From contig NZ_JACDTY010000003.1 of NCBI RefSeq assembly GCF_013520985.1, positions 186,001 to 250,000 on the forward strand: 64,000 nt of DNA, read 5' to 3'. Origin of the DNA: Mesorhizobium neociceri. GTDB taxonomy: Bacteria > Pseudomonadota > Alphaproteobacteria > Rhizobiales > Rhizobiaceae. Within the stretch, counting starts at the first letter, position 1. The number at the start of each line of letters is the position of its first letter. This document shows positions 37,313 through 46,006 of the stretch, piece by piece. Position numbers and translations under genes: made by a program. The notes beneath the pieces are model-generated. The model did not search any database. It had not been told where the DNA came from and saw only the letters and a program-made list of their open reading frames with translations.

Positions 37313-37729
37313 CTAAGGCAGGGACACGCCGTCGCAGAGGTAATAGCTGCCGCCATTGCCGGCCTGCTCGCCTTCGTCGGCGGTCGGGCGCACCGAGACG
37401 ATGTCGATTTGCGTCGCGTTCATCTGCGTGATCGACAGCACGTCGGGAAAGAGAAAGCCCGGCTCCTGGCAGATGGCGGTGACCGCCCAGCTCGGCGAGC
37501 GCGTCGCCTTGGTGACCTGGACGAACTCGCAATTGTACTCGACGCTTTGCAGGCCGTCCGCCGACAAGATGACATTGCCGGCGTCGATCAGGGTCTGCAA
37601 CGTGTCCTTTTTGGCTTGCGCACAAAGCTCCTGGGTTTGGAAATAGACGCCCTTGATGAAGTCCTCCGCGGCCGATGCGGGTGACGCCGCAACCAGCATC
37701 GAAACGCAAAGAGTCCTTCTCAAGGCCAT
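37313..37729 (-). CDS. Hypothetical small secreted protein with four cysteines
   Basis: A 138-residue precursor with signal peptide (MALRRTLCVSMLVAASPASA, cleavage after residue 20). Mature cysteines are C36, C67, C87 and C132, enough for two disulfides. No domain is recognised. It lies between a metal-dependent hydrolase and the radical-SAM gene, all on the minus strand. A degenerate paralogue lies at 36248-36367. A GC-rich inverted repeat spans the end of the upstream gene. Confidence 0.75.
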   Translation of the reverse strand: MALRRTLCVSMLVAASPASAAEDFIKGVYFQTQELCAQAKKDTLQTLIDAGNVILSADGLQSVEYNCEFVQVTKATRSPSWAVTAICQEPGFLFPDVLSITQMNATQIDIVSVRPTADEGEQAGNGGSYYLCDGVSLP

Positions 37730-37760
37730 GGTTTCATTCCCTTTTGCGACAAGGGATCGT

Positions 37761-37792
37761 CCAAACGATCGCTCTATAGTGTGATCGTTTGG
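37761..37792. repeat. Inverted repeat across the UPF0173 stop codon
   Basis: CCAAACGATC (37761-37770) and GATCGTTTGG (37783-37792) are a perfect 10-bp inverted repeat around a 12-base spacer. One arm lies within the last codons of the UPF0173 gene and one after its stop. It could be a transcript-end or operator element; no T-run is present. Confidence 0.7.
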
Positions 37793-38484
37793 CCGATTGC
37801 TGGCAAGGCCACGTCGACGTCAGATCCTTCGAGGCCGGCGACGAACTTTTCCGCCGTCGGATCGATGATCGGGAAGGTGCCGAAGTGACAGGGCACGACC
37901 GTGTCGAAATGGAAGAAGCGCCGGCAGGCGAGGGCCGCCACCGCCCCGCCCATGGTGAAGCGGTCGCCGACCGGCACGATGCCGATCTTCGGCTCATGCA
38001 ATTCGTTGATCAGCGCCATGTCAGAGAAGATGTCGGTGTCGCCCATATGGTAGAGCGTCTTGTCCTCCGGGAAATGCAGGACTAGTCCGCCGGGATTGCC
38101 GAGATAGACGTTCTGGCCACCATCGAGGCCGAACGACGAGGAATGCAGCGCCTGGACGAAGGTGGCGGTGAAAGTGCCGCAATCGACGGTGCCGCCGAGA
38201 TTGCCGGGATTGATCTTGTTGCCGTCGACGCCCTTGCCGACCAGGTACATGCAGATCTCGAAATTGGCGACCAGCTGGGCACCGCTCTTCTTCAGCACCT
38301 CGACCGCGCCGCTAATGTGATCACTATGGCCGTGGGTCAGCAAGACATGGGTGACGCCTTCCGCGGGGCCTTCCCAGCCGCCAGTCCATGACGGATTGCC
38401 GATCAGATAGGGGTCGATCAGGATGGTCGCGCCTGATGTCTCGATGCGAAAGGCCGAATGTCCGTACCAGGTCAATTTCATCAA
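37774..38484 (-). CDS. UPF0173-type metallo-beta-lactamase-fold hydrolase
   Basis: A 236-residue metal-dependent hydrolase. The metal motif VLLTHGHSDHISGAVEVL (HxHxDH) and YHMGDTDIFSDMAL are visible, as is PCHFGTFPIIDPT near the end, which is typical of UPF0173/YtkL. The start MMKLTWYGHSAFRIETSGAT is standard. Substrate unknown. It is divergent from ruvX. Confidence 0.92.
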   Translation of the reverse strand: MMKLTWYGHSAFRIETSGATILIDPYLIGNPSWTGGWEGPAEGVTHVLLTHGHSDHISGAVEVLKKSGAQLVANFEICMYLVGKGVDGNKINPGNLGGTVDCGTFTATFVQALHSSSFGLDGGQNVYLGNPGGLVLHFPEDKTLYHMGDTDIFSDMALINELHEPKIGIVPVGDRFTMGGAVAALACRRFFHFDTVVPCHFGTFPIIDPTAEKFVAGLEGSDVDVALPAIGQTITL

Positions 38485-38631
38485 TCGTGTTCCTCGATTT
38501 TGGTTGCGCCGGAAGATAGAACGCCGGCTGCGAAATTAAAGTGACATAGTATGCTCGCGGTTCAAAAGAACGTGTCACGCTCGTTGTGACGGTAAGACTG
38601 GGTCACGGTAAAACTGGTTTGGGGAAAGCCC

Positions 38632-39138
38632 TTGGGCATCATAGCAATCGAGGATCTGCCGGCACGCTTGGAAGGCGGCAGGACGCTGGCCGGGCTCGAC
38701 CTCGGTGACAAGACGATCGGCGTCGCTGTTTCCGACCGCGGCCTGTCCTTCGCCCATCCGCGCCCGGTGATCCTGCGCAAGAAATTTTCGCTGGATGCGG
38801 CAGCGCTGCTTGCCCAATTGCAGAAGGACAATATCGGCGCGTTTGTGCTCGGCCTGCCCATCAATATGGACGGGTCGGAAGGTCCGCGCGCTCAGAAATC
38901 CCGCGCCTTCGTGCGCAACATGGCTGGGATGACCGACCTGCCCTTTGTGCTGTGGGACGAGCGGCTGTCGACGGTCGCAGCCGAGCGGACACTGATCGAG
39001 ATGGATTTCTCGCGCCGAAAGCGCGCCGGCAAGATCGATTCGGCGGCGGCGGCCTTTATTCTGCAGGGAGTTCTGGACCGGCTCCAGTCGCTTGGCTCAT
39101 CCGATCGGCCGGAACCGGATTCCCCACCTTTCGCCTGA
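38632..39138 (+). CDS. ruvX: Holliday junction resolvase-like RuvX/YqgF
   Basis: RNase H-fold nuclease implicated in pre-16S rRNA 5' processing. The 168-residue protein has [20 protein letters not shown] with the first catalytic Asp, [17 protein letters not shown], and [16 protein letters not shown] with Glu and later Asp. It starts with TTG at 38632, supported by SD GGGGAAAG; no ATG is available nearby. Its end overlaps the convergent DUF6105 gene by 83 bases. Confidence 0.92.
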   Translation: MGIIAIEDLPARLEGGRTLAGLDLGDKTIGVAVSDRGLSFAHPRPVILRKKFSLDAAALLAQLQKDNIGAFVLGLPINMDGSEGPRAQKSRAFVRNMAGMTDLPFVLWDERLSTVAAERTLIEMDFSRRKRAGKIDSAAAAFILQGVLDRLQSLGSSDRPEPDSPPFA

Positions 39139-39397
39139 TCCAGGCCATGATGTTGCGTCGGCGGCGGAAAGCCCACAGCGCCATCAGCAGGAAGCCGTCA
39201 AAGACGCAAGCCCTTGCCACCATACCCGGAATGATCGCCGGATCGATGCCCAGCATCTGGCCGTAGAGCTGGAACACGACATCGTGCAGTTGCCGGCTGA
39301 GCATGACGTAGCCGAAATTGATGTCGTTGAGCGACAGGAAGAACCAGCCCCAGAAAAGAGCGAGTGGGGCGGCCCACAATGCGAACAGCGTACGCAT
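39056..39397 (-). CDS. DUF6105-type small membrane protein
   Basis: A 113-residue protein with two membrane segments: [20 protein letters not shown] and [18 protein letters not shown]. The sequence [20 protein letters not shown] between them matches the DUF6105 family of Rhizobiales as I recall it. Function unknown. It overlaps ruvX antiparallel by 83 bases and its start overlaps the upstream membrane gene stop by one base. Confidence 0.8.
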   Translation of the reverse strand: MRTLFALWAAPLALFWGWFFLSLNDINFGYVMLSRQLHDVVFQLYGQMLGIDPAIIPGMVARACVFDGFLLMALWAFRRRRNIMAWIRRKVGNPVPADRMSQATGAGPELPAE

Positions 39398-40020
39398 CAG
39401 TGACCGTCCCTGCGGCTGGAGCCGCCTCTGTGGCCACCATCTCTGGGGCCACCATCTCTGGGACCGCCATCTCTTGGACCAATGTCGGGTCGGCCGGAAA
39501 TACGCGACAGCAAGGATCCGTGCGCGGCGCCTTGTGCCATCGCATGCGCCGTGGCGCGGCTCTCGGCCTCCCGCGAAACCGCGCCGGCGAAAACCGATCT
39601 CCGCTCGGCAAGCATGGCGACGTAGGAGGCCAGAAGTGCCGCCAGTTGCACGGCGACAACCATAAACAGGCCGTTGATGCCCTGCGCGGCGCCGCCGATC
39701 AGGATGAGCGACAGGACGGCGGATGCGGAAATAAAGGCGGTCCGCGCCACACTGTCGGCTCCGTCCGGGCTCGCTGCGGCGTTAACCAAACTCTCGACGA
39801 AGACCCAGCAAAACAACACCGCGACGACCAGCAACGCAATGGCCAGCGGTGCCACGACGGCAGCATTGTCGAGATCGACCAGACGGGTGTTTTCCATGAC
39901 GACGCCAAGTACCCCCAGAGCGCCTGCAACGCCGCGGTTTCCATCCATGCAGATGAACGCTAGCAGGGCGAAAACCACCGCCCAGTGCAAGGCCAGAAAA
40001 GAGGTCAAAATGGGCCGCAT
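39397..40020 (-). CDS. Hypothetical polytopic membrane protein with Arg-Asp-Gly-Gly repeat tail
   Basis: A 207-residue protein with about four membrane segments (for example MRPILTSFLALHWAVVFALL and APLAIALLVVAVLFCWVFVE). The C-terminal tail contains PRDGG repeated several times from a 15-bp DNA repeat. No domain is recognised. It is coupled to DUF6105 by a 1-base overlap (TGATG). The start MRPILTS at 40020 is preferred over an upstream open stretch. Confidence 0.75.
   Translation of the reverse strand: MRPILTSFLALHWAVVFALLAFICMDGNRGVAGALGVLGVVMENTRLVDLDNAAVVAPLAIALLVVAVLFCWVFVESLVNAAASPDGADSVARTAFISASAVLSLILIGGAAQGINGLFMVVAVQLAALLASYVAMLAERRSVFAGAVSREAESRATAHAMAQGAAHGSLLSRISGRPDIGPRDGGPRDGGPRDGGHRGGSSRRDGH
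39432..39476. repeat. 15-bp tandem repeat in the membrane-protein tail
   Basis: Two identical units GGCCACCATCTCTGG (39432-39446, 39447-39461) and a third diverged unit. On the coding strand they encode the Pro-Arg-Asp-Gly-Gly repeat. Expansion or contraction would keep the frame. Confidence 0.85.
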
Positions 40021-40148
40021 GGCATTCCTGCTTTGGTGACAAAGACAGTGGGCCTTGCGGCCTGCCGCTGCAATGGAAACCATTTGTTAAGGTTAACGTC
40101 CATCCACAGGCTGCGGTAAATTCGTGGTGATAGGCTGAGCAGCCGGCC

Positions 40149-41777
40149 TCAGTTCACCGGCGGATAGAGCGTGTCGATGATCATGCGCGCGTCATGGCGC
40201 GAATCGAGCATGCCGTAGGTGTTGCGCCACTGGCCGGCGAGCCGCGTCTCGACAAAGGCATCGGCGATCCGCCCTGCCCCCAGCCGTCGCAATTCCGCCG
40301 CCGCCGCCGACAGCGCCAGCTGTTCGGTGAGCAGACGGGCTGATCCCTCATCGGTGCCTGCGACCTGCATGGCGGCCTTCAGCACGCCGATGGTGCCGCG
40401 TCCGCCGGCGCCGAGATCGCGGTCGATGCCGGCCAGCACCTCCTCGAACAGGCCGGGCGCGCGGCCAAGCACGCGCAGCACGTCGAGCGCCATGACATTG
40501 CCCGACCCTTCCCAGATCGCGTTGACCGGGGCTTCGCGATAGTAGCGGGCGAGCGGCGCCTCCTCGACATAGCCATTGCCGCCGAGGCATTCCATCGCCT
40601 CATAGAGCAGCGGCGGCGCGATCTTGCACACCCAGTACTTCACCACCGGGGTCATGGCGCGGGCAAAGGCCGCCTCGCCGCGATCACTGGCCGCCTCGTC
40701 GAAGGAGCGCGCAAGGCGGAACGAGAGTGCTGTGGCGGCGGCGACATCGAGCGCCATGTCGGCCAGCACGCGCTGCATCAATGGCTGCTCGATCAGCGTT
40801 GAGCCGAACACCTGGCGGTGGCGGGTATGATGGACGGCCTCGGCCAGCCCGGCGCGCATGATCGCCGACGAGGCGACGGCGCAGTCGAGCCGGGTCAGCG
40901 TAACCATGTCCATGATCGTCTTCACGCCGGCGCCGGGCTCACCGACCATCTCGCCGATGGCATTGACGAACTCGACCTCCGAGGAGGCGTTGGAGCGATT
41001 GCCGAGCTTGTCCTTCAGCCGCTGGAAGCGGAAGCCGTTGCCGGAACCGTCGCCGAGGATGCGCGGAACGAGAAAGCAGGAAAGCCCTTCCGGCGCCTGT
41101 CCGAGCACCAGAAAAGCGTCCGACATCGGCGCCGACATGAACCATTTGTGGCCGGTCAGGCGATAAAAGCCGCTGCCGGCACGCTCGGCCCGTGTGGTGT
41201 TGGCGCGCACGTCGGTGCCGCCCTGCTTTTCGGTCATGCCCATGCCGAGCGTCAGCCCGGTCTTTTCGACCGGCGGCTTCTGGCTCTGGTCGTATTTGCG
41301 CGTCGTCACGCGCGGCGCCCATTCGCGAAACAGTTTTGGACTGGCCATCAGGGCGGCCAGCGATGCGCTGGTCATGGTGATAGGGCACAGATGCCCCGTC
41401 TCGAGTTCGGCAGTCAGATAGAAACGCGCAGCGCGCACCTGATGGCGGCGGCCGATCTCGTTGTCGCCATTCTCCCAGATCGAGGAATGCAGCCCGCCGG
41501 CGATCGAGCGGCGCATCAGCGCGTGATAGGCCGGGTGGAATTCGACCTGGTCGATGCGCCGGCCCTGGCGGTCATGTGTCCTGAGCTTCGGCGTCTCGAC
41601 ATTGGCCAGGCGCGCCAATTCCTGTGCCTCCTGCGTCAGGACGAATCGGCCAAGCCCGTCGAGATCCTTGCGCACCGGATCGGAAAAACGCTCGGCGAGC
41701 TGGATCAGCAACGGATCGCCCCGCCAGGCGTTGCCGCCCGTCAGCGGCGGCGGCTGGTTGGTCACGTCGTCGGTCAC
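40149..41777 (-). CDS. aidB: Acyl-CoA dehydrogenase-family protein AidB
   Basis: AidB is a flavoprotein of the acyl-CoA dehydrogenase fold that binds DNA and belongs to the alkylation (adaptive) response in E. coli. The 542-residue length matches. Shared segments include TEKQGGTDVRANTTRAERAG, RLTGHKWFMSAPMSDAFLVL, LKDKLGNRSNASSEVEF and EAPVNAIWEGSGNVMALDVL. The GTG start at 41777 is supported by SD AAGGAC. It is divergent from pyrB across 178 bases. Confidence 0.92.
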   Translation of the reverse strand: MTDDVTNQPPPLTGGNAWRGDPLLIQLAERFSDPVRKDLDGLGRFVLTQEAQELARLANVETPKLRTHDRQGRRIDQVEFHPAYHALMRRSIAGGLHSSIWENGDNEIGRRHQVRAARFYLTAELETGHLCPITMTSASLAALMASPKLFREWAPRVTTRKYDQSQKPPVEKTGLTLGMGMTEKQGGTDVRANTTRAERAGSGFYRLTGHKWFMSAPMSDAFLVLGQAPEGLSCFLVPRILGDGSGNGFRFQRLKDKLGNRSNASSEVEFVNAIGEMVGEPGAGVKTIMDMVTLTRLDCAVASSAIMRAGLAEAVHHTRHRQVFGSTLIEQPLMQRVLADMALDVAAATALSFRLARSFDEAASDRGEAAFARAMTPVVKYWVCKIAPPLLYEAMECLGGNGYVEEAPLARYYREAPVNAIWEGSGNVMALDVLRVLGRAPGLFEEVLAGIDRDLGAGGRGTIGVLKAAMQVAGTDEGSARLLTEQLALSAAAAELRRLGAGRIADAFVETRLAGQWRNTYGMLDSRHDARMIIDTLYPPVN

Positions 41778-41955
41778 GCACTGTCCTTCTGAAGGTAGAA
41801 TGGCCTTATCGCTACAAAGGCTTCGAATCCGAAGCCATCGGCTAGATATAGCCCAAGCCGGCCGGCGCGCGCGACGAAAATACCGGGGAGAAAGGCCGCA
41901 ATCCCAAGCTGGCGCTTGCGGCAAGGAATTCTCCCCCCTATAGCAGCGCCTTGAG

Positions 41956-42918
41956 ATGACCGACGCTTCGTCCCTGCCGCTTTATCCTCATCGCCATCTT
42001 CTGGGCATCCGCGATCTTTCCCCCGCCGATATCGAGCTTTTGCTCGACCGGGCCGATCGCGCCGTAGCCATTTCGCGGCAGTCCGAGAAAAAGACCTCGA
42101 CGCTGCGTGGCCGCACTCAAATCAACCTCTTTTACGAAGCCTCGACCCGTACGCAATCATCGTTCGAACTCGCCGGTAAACGGCTTGGCGCCGACGTCAT
42201 GAACATGTCGGTGGCGAGTTCTTCGGTGAAGAAGGGCGAAACGCTGATCGATACGGCGATGACGCTGAACGCCATGCGTCCCGACATATTGATCATCCGC
42301 CACCAGTCGGCAGGCGCGGCTGCCCTTCTGGCGCAGAAGGTCGGCTGCTCGGTGGTGAACGCCGGCGACGGCGCGCATGAGCACCCGACGCAGGCGCTGC
42401 TTGACGCGCTGACCATCCGCCGTGCCAAGGGACCGCTGTCGAAGCTGATCGTGGCGATCTGCGGCGACATCCTGCATTCGCGCGTCGCCCGCTCGAACAT
42501 CATGCTTCTGAACGCGCTTGGCGCGCAGGTGCGGGTCGTTGCGCCGTCGACGCTTTTGCCGTCCGGCATCGAGAAAATGGGCGTCATCGTCTCGCGCTCG
42601 ATGGCCGAAGGGCTGAAGGGCGCCGATGTGGTGATGATGCTGCGCCTGCAGCGCGAGCGCATGGAAGGCGCCTTCGTGCCTTCGGTGCGCGAATATTTCC
42701 GCTATTTCGGCCTCGATGCGGAAAAGCTGAAGGCGGCCAAGGAAGGCGCGCTGGTCATGCATCCCGGGCCGATGAACCGCGGCGTCGAAATCGCCTCTGA
42801 AATCGCCGATGGCCCGCAAAGCGTCATCCAGGAACAGGTCGAGATGGGCGTGGCCGTGCGCATGGCGGTGATGGAAGCGCTGCTCGATCCGCGCCGCAAC
42901 GAGGGCCGGAGCGCATGA
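41956..42918 (+). CDS. pyrB: Aspartate carbamoyltransferase catalytic subunit
   Basis: ATCase makes carbamoyl-aspartate, the committed pyrimidine step. The 320-residue protein has the carbamoyl-phosphate site [18 protein letters not shown] and [14 protein letters not shown] for the aspartate domain. [13 protein letters not shown] supplies the SVKKGE loop. It overlaps the dihydroorotase-like gene by 4 bases (ATGA). No pyrI regulatory subunit is present, which fits the class of ATCases that use a DHOase-like partner. Confidence 0.95.
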   Translation: MTDASSLPLYPHRHLLGIRDLSPADIELLLDRADRAVAISRQSEKKTSTLRGRTQINLFYEASTRTQSSFELAGKRLGADVMNMSVASSSVKKGETLIDTAMTLNAMRPDILIIRHQSAGAAALLAQKVGCSVVNAGDGAHEHPTQALLDALTIRRAKGPLSKLIVAICGDILHSRVARSNIMLLNALGAQVRVVAPSTLLPSGIEKMGVIVSRSMAEGLKGADVVMMLRLQRERMEGAFVPSVREYFRYFGLDAEKLKAAKEGALVMHPGPMNRGVEIASEIADGPQSVIQEQVEMGVAVRMAVMEALLDPRRNEGRSA

Positions 42919-44201
42919 GCACGACGGTCTTTGAGCGCGCCCGCATCGTCGACCCATCACGCGGCATCGATGAAGTCGGCACCGTCATTGTCGAGGGCAG
43001 GAAAATCGTTGCTGCCGGCAAGGCTGCCCTGAACCAGGGCGTGCCGGCGGGCGCCACCGTCGTCGACTGCGCCGGCAAGGCGGTCATTCCCGGCCTCATC
43101 GACGCGAGGGTCTTCATCGGCGAGCCCGGCGGCGAACATCGCGAGACGATCGCATCGGCAAGCGTTGCGGCGGCGGCCGGCGGCGTCACCTCTATCGTCA
43201 TGATGCCCGACACCGATCCGGTGATCGACAATGTCGCGCTGGTCGAATTCGTGCTGCGCACCGCGCGGGACACGGCAATCGTCAACATCTTCCCGGCGGC
43301 GGCGATAACCAAGGGTCTTGCCGGCCGCGAGATGACCGAGTTCGGCCTGCTGCGCGAAGCCGGCGCTGTTGCCTTCACCGACGGCCGCCACACAATATCC
43401 AGCGCGCTGGTGATGCGCCGGGCACTGACCTACGCCCGCGATTTCGGTGGCGTCATCGCGCATGAGACGCAGGATGGCGACCTCGCCTCGGCCGGCGTCA
43501 TGAATGAAGGCCTCTATGCCAGCTGGCTCGGCCTTGCCGGCATTCCGCGCGAGGCCGAGTCCATCCCGCTGGAGCGCGACCTGGCGCTGGCGCGGCTGAC
43601 GCGCGGCGCCTACCATGCGGCCAAGATCTCGACAGAAATGGCCGCGCAAGCGGTGACGCGGGCGAAAGCCGACCAGGCCAATGTCACCGCAGGCGTTGCG
43701 ATCCACAATCTGTCGCTCAACGAGAACGATGTCGGGGAATACCGTACCTTCTTCCGGCTGACGCCCCCTTTGCGCGCCGAAGAGGATCGGCTGGCGATGA
43801 TCGAGGCGGTCAAGGACGGCACGATCGACATCATCGTCTCCTCGCACGACCCGCAGGATGTCGACACCAAGCGCCTGCCCTTCGCCGATGCGGCTGCCGG
43901 CGCTATCGGGCTGGAGACTCTGCTGGGCGCAGCACTGCGGCTCTATCACAATGGCGATTTGCCATTGCTGAGGCTGATCGAGACGCTGTCCACCGCGCCG
44001 GCGAAACTGTTCGGCTTGCCGGGCGGCTCGTTGAAGCCGGGCGCGCCGGCCGACCTTGCGGTCGTCGACCTCGACGAACCCTGGATCGTCAGCGAAAGCG
44101 GCATTCGTTCGCGCTCGAAAAACACCTGTTTCGAAGGCGCACGGCTGCAAGGCAAGGTCTTGCAAACACTGGTGGCGGGCCGCACAGTGTTTTCAGCCTA
44201 G
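42915..44201 (+). CDS. pyrC: Dihydroorotase-like protein, predicted catalytically inactive
   Basis: A 428-residue amidohydrolase-fold protein of the type I dihydroorotase family, coupled to pyrB by a 4-base overlap. The usual first metal motif after GLID is His-x-His; here it is [15 protein letters not shown] (R65 and F67 in place of the histidines). The histidine after the YH motif is Lys (AYHAAKIST). The TDHAPH-type catalytic loop is SSHDPQ. Only H183 (IAHETQD) is retained. This is the pattern of non-catalytic DHOase homologues that assemble with ATCase. An active pyrC should exist elsewhere. Confidence 0.9.
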   Translation: MSTTVFERARIVDPSRGIDEVGTVIVEGRKIVAAGKAALNQGVPAGATVVDCAGKAVIPGLIDARVFIGEPGGEHRETIASASVAAAAGGVTSIVMMPDTDPVIDNVALVEFVLRTARDTAIVNIFPAAAITKGLAGREMTEFGLLREAGAVAFTDGRHTISSALVMRRALTYARDFGGVIAHETQDGDLASAGVMNEGLYASWLGLAGIPREAESIPLERDLALARLTRGAYHAAKISTEMAAQAVTRAKADQANVTAGVAIHNLSLNENDVGEYRTFFRLTPPLRAEEDRLAMIEAVKDGTIDIIVSSHDPQDVDTKRLPFADAAAGAIGLETLLGAALRLYHNGDLPLLRLIETLSTAPAKLFGLPGGSLKPGAPADLAVVDLDEPWIVSESGIRSRSKNTCFEGARLQGKVLQTLVAGRTVFSA

Positions 44202-44257
44202 AGCGATCGCGGCATATTGCACGCCTATCAGCTGCGAGAGAAATGCGGGGGGAAACA

Positions 44258-44863
44258 ATGAGTTACAACGTCATCCTGGCATTGCTGTTCGGCTATCTCC
44301 TGGGCTCGATTCCCTTCGGCCTGCTGATTACCCGCGCAGCCGGCCTTGGCGACGTGCGTAAGATCGGCTCCGGGAATATCGGCGCCACCAATGTTCTTCG
44401 CACCGGCAACAAGGGCCTGGCTGCCGCGACGCTTGTGCTCGACGCGCTGAAGGGTACGGCGGCGGTGATGATCGCGCGCCATTTTGGGCACGACTTCGGA
44501 CTTTGGGCCGGCTTTGGACTCTGGGCAGGCCTTGGCGCCTTCCTTGGCCATCTGTTTCCGGTCTGGCTTGGTTTCAAGGGCGGCAAGGGCGTGGCGACCT
44601 ATCTCGGCGTGCTGATCGCGCTCGGCTGGCATGTGGCGCTGATCTTTATCGTCGTCTGGCTGGCGATGGCTTTTCTGTTTCGCTACTCCTCGCTGGCAGC
44701 GCTTACGGCGGCGGTCATCGTGCCGATAGCGCTTTATTTCTGGAGCACACCTGAGACTGCCGCGCTGTTCCTGGTGATGAGCCTGATCGTCATCTTCAAA
44801 CACCGCGCCAATATTTCGCGCCTTCTCGCCGGCACTGAAGGCAAGATCGGAGCCAAGGGGTGA
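44258..44863 (+). CDS. plsY: Glycerol-3-phosphate acyltransferase PlsY
   Basis: PlsY transfers an acyl chain from acyl-phosphate to glycerol-3-phosphate at the inner membrane. The 201-residue protein has [40 protein letters not shown] and [18 protein letters not shown], the three catalytic loops. ATG at 44258 has SD GGGGGGAAA. It is followed by dprA with a 4-base overlap. Confidence 0.94.
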   Translation: MSYNVILALLFGYLLGSIPFGLLITRAAGLGDVRKIGSGNIGATNVLRTGNKGLAAATLVLDALKGTAAVMIARHFGHDFGLWAGFGLWAGLGAFLGHLFPVWLGFKGGKGVATYLGVLIALGWHVALIFIVVWLAMAFLFRYSSLAALTAAVIVPIALYFWSTPETAALFLVMSLIVIFKHRANISRLLAGTEGKIGAKG

Positions 44864-45996
44864 GCAAGCCTGCCGCCGGGCCGCGCCTCAGCGACCGGCA
44901 GCGGCTGAGCTGGCTGCGCCTGATCCGCACGCAAAATGTCGGCCCGGCCTCGTTTCGCGAATTGATCAACCGCTTCGGCTCGGCCGAGGCAGCTTTGGAG
45001 ATGCTGCCCGAGCTGATGATTTCGGGGGGCGCCAAAAGGATCGTGCGCATTCCTTCGGTCGAGGAGGCGGAAGCGGAACTGGAAGCGGCCGGGGCGAACG
45101 GCGCCCGCTTCGTCGGCATCGGCGAGGCCGACTACCCGCCGATGCTGAAAAACATGGACAACCCGCCGCCGCTGATCGCGATGAAGGGCGAAGCTGTGGT
45201 GTTTCGGCTGCCGGCGGTCGCCATTGTCGGCGCCCGCAACGCATCGCTCGCCGGGATCAAAATGGCGCGCATGCTGGCGACTGACCTTGGCCGCGACGGC
45301 TATGCCGTCGTCTCCGGCCTGGCGCGCGGCATCGATACGGCCGCACATCAGGGCAGCCTTGCGACAGGCACGATTGGGGTGCTGGCCGGCGGGCTCGATG
45401 TTCCCTACCCGCCTGAAAATGCCGGTCTCACCAATGACATCGCCGAACGCGGCGGCGCCGTCATTTCGGAAATGCCGTTCGGCTGGCAGCCGCGGGCGCA
45501 GGATTTTCCGCGCCGCAACCGGCTTGTCGCGGGTGCGGCCTTCGGACTGGTGGTGATCGAAGCGGCGCAACGCTCGGGTTCGCTGATCAGCGCGCGCCTG
45601 GCCGGTGAAATGGGCCGGCTGGTCTTTGCCGTGCCGGGTTCGCCGCTCGATCCGCGTTGCGCCGGCTCCAACGGCCTACTCAAGGACGGCGCCACCCTGG
45701 TTACCGAGGCGGCCGATGTTTCGGGCGCGATCGCGCCCCTGGCCGGTATACGGGCGCCACGGGCAACGGGGCCGGAAAAGGCGCCCGACTTTTCTGCAGC
45801 GCCGCCACCCGGCGAGGACGAGCGCAGCGGCGTGCTCGAAGTACTGGGGCCAACACCGGTGGGCGTGGACGAGATCATCCGCCACACCGGGCTCAACGCC
45901 GCGCAGGTATCGATGGTGCTGCTGGAACTCGACCTCGCGGGCCGCATCGAGCGCCACGCCGGCGGCAATGTCTCGCTGGTTTTCAGCGGCTCCTGA
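44860..45996 (+). CDS. dprA: DNA-processing protein DprA
   Basis: DprA loads RecA on incoming single-stranded DNA. The 378-residue protein has a SAM-like N-domain ([20 protein letters not shown]), the Rossmann core ([54 protein letters not shown]) and a C-terminal winged helix at about 310-378. The GTG start overlaps plsY by 4 bases. topA normally follows in this order; here a convergent unrelated gene is found. Confidence 0.93.
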   Translation: MSKPAAGPRLSDRQRLSWLRLIRTQNVGPASFRELINRFGSAEAALEMLPELMISGGAKRIVRIPSVEEAEAELEAAGANGARFVGIGEADYPPMLKNMDNPPPLIAMKGEAVVFRLPAVAIVGARNASLAGIKMARMLATDLGRDGYAVVSGLARGIDTAAHQGSLATGTIGVLAGGLDVPYPPENAGLTNDIAERGGAVISEMPFGWQPRAQDFPRRNRLVAGAAFGLVVIEAAQRSGSLISARLAGEMGRLVFAVPGSPLDPRCAGSNGLLKDGATLVTEAADVSGAIAPLAGIRAPRATGPEKAPDFSAAPPPGEDERSGVLEVLGPTPVGVDEIIRHTGLNAAQVSMVLLELDLAGRIERHAGGNVSLVFSGS

Positions 45997-46006
45997 ACTC
46001 TATCGG

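Noticed and set aside
36377..37729. A classical RiPP cluster
   Set aside because: The flanking secreted protein is large, has a Sec signal, and there is no leader-core peptide, exporter or peptidase nearby. The idea is kept only as a weak alternative in the finding.
39432..39476. CRISPR-like short repeats
   Set aside because: Repeats are contiguous 15-mers without spacers and lie within a coding frame. No cas genes are present.
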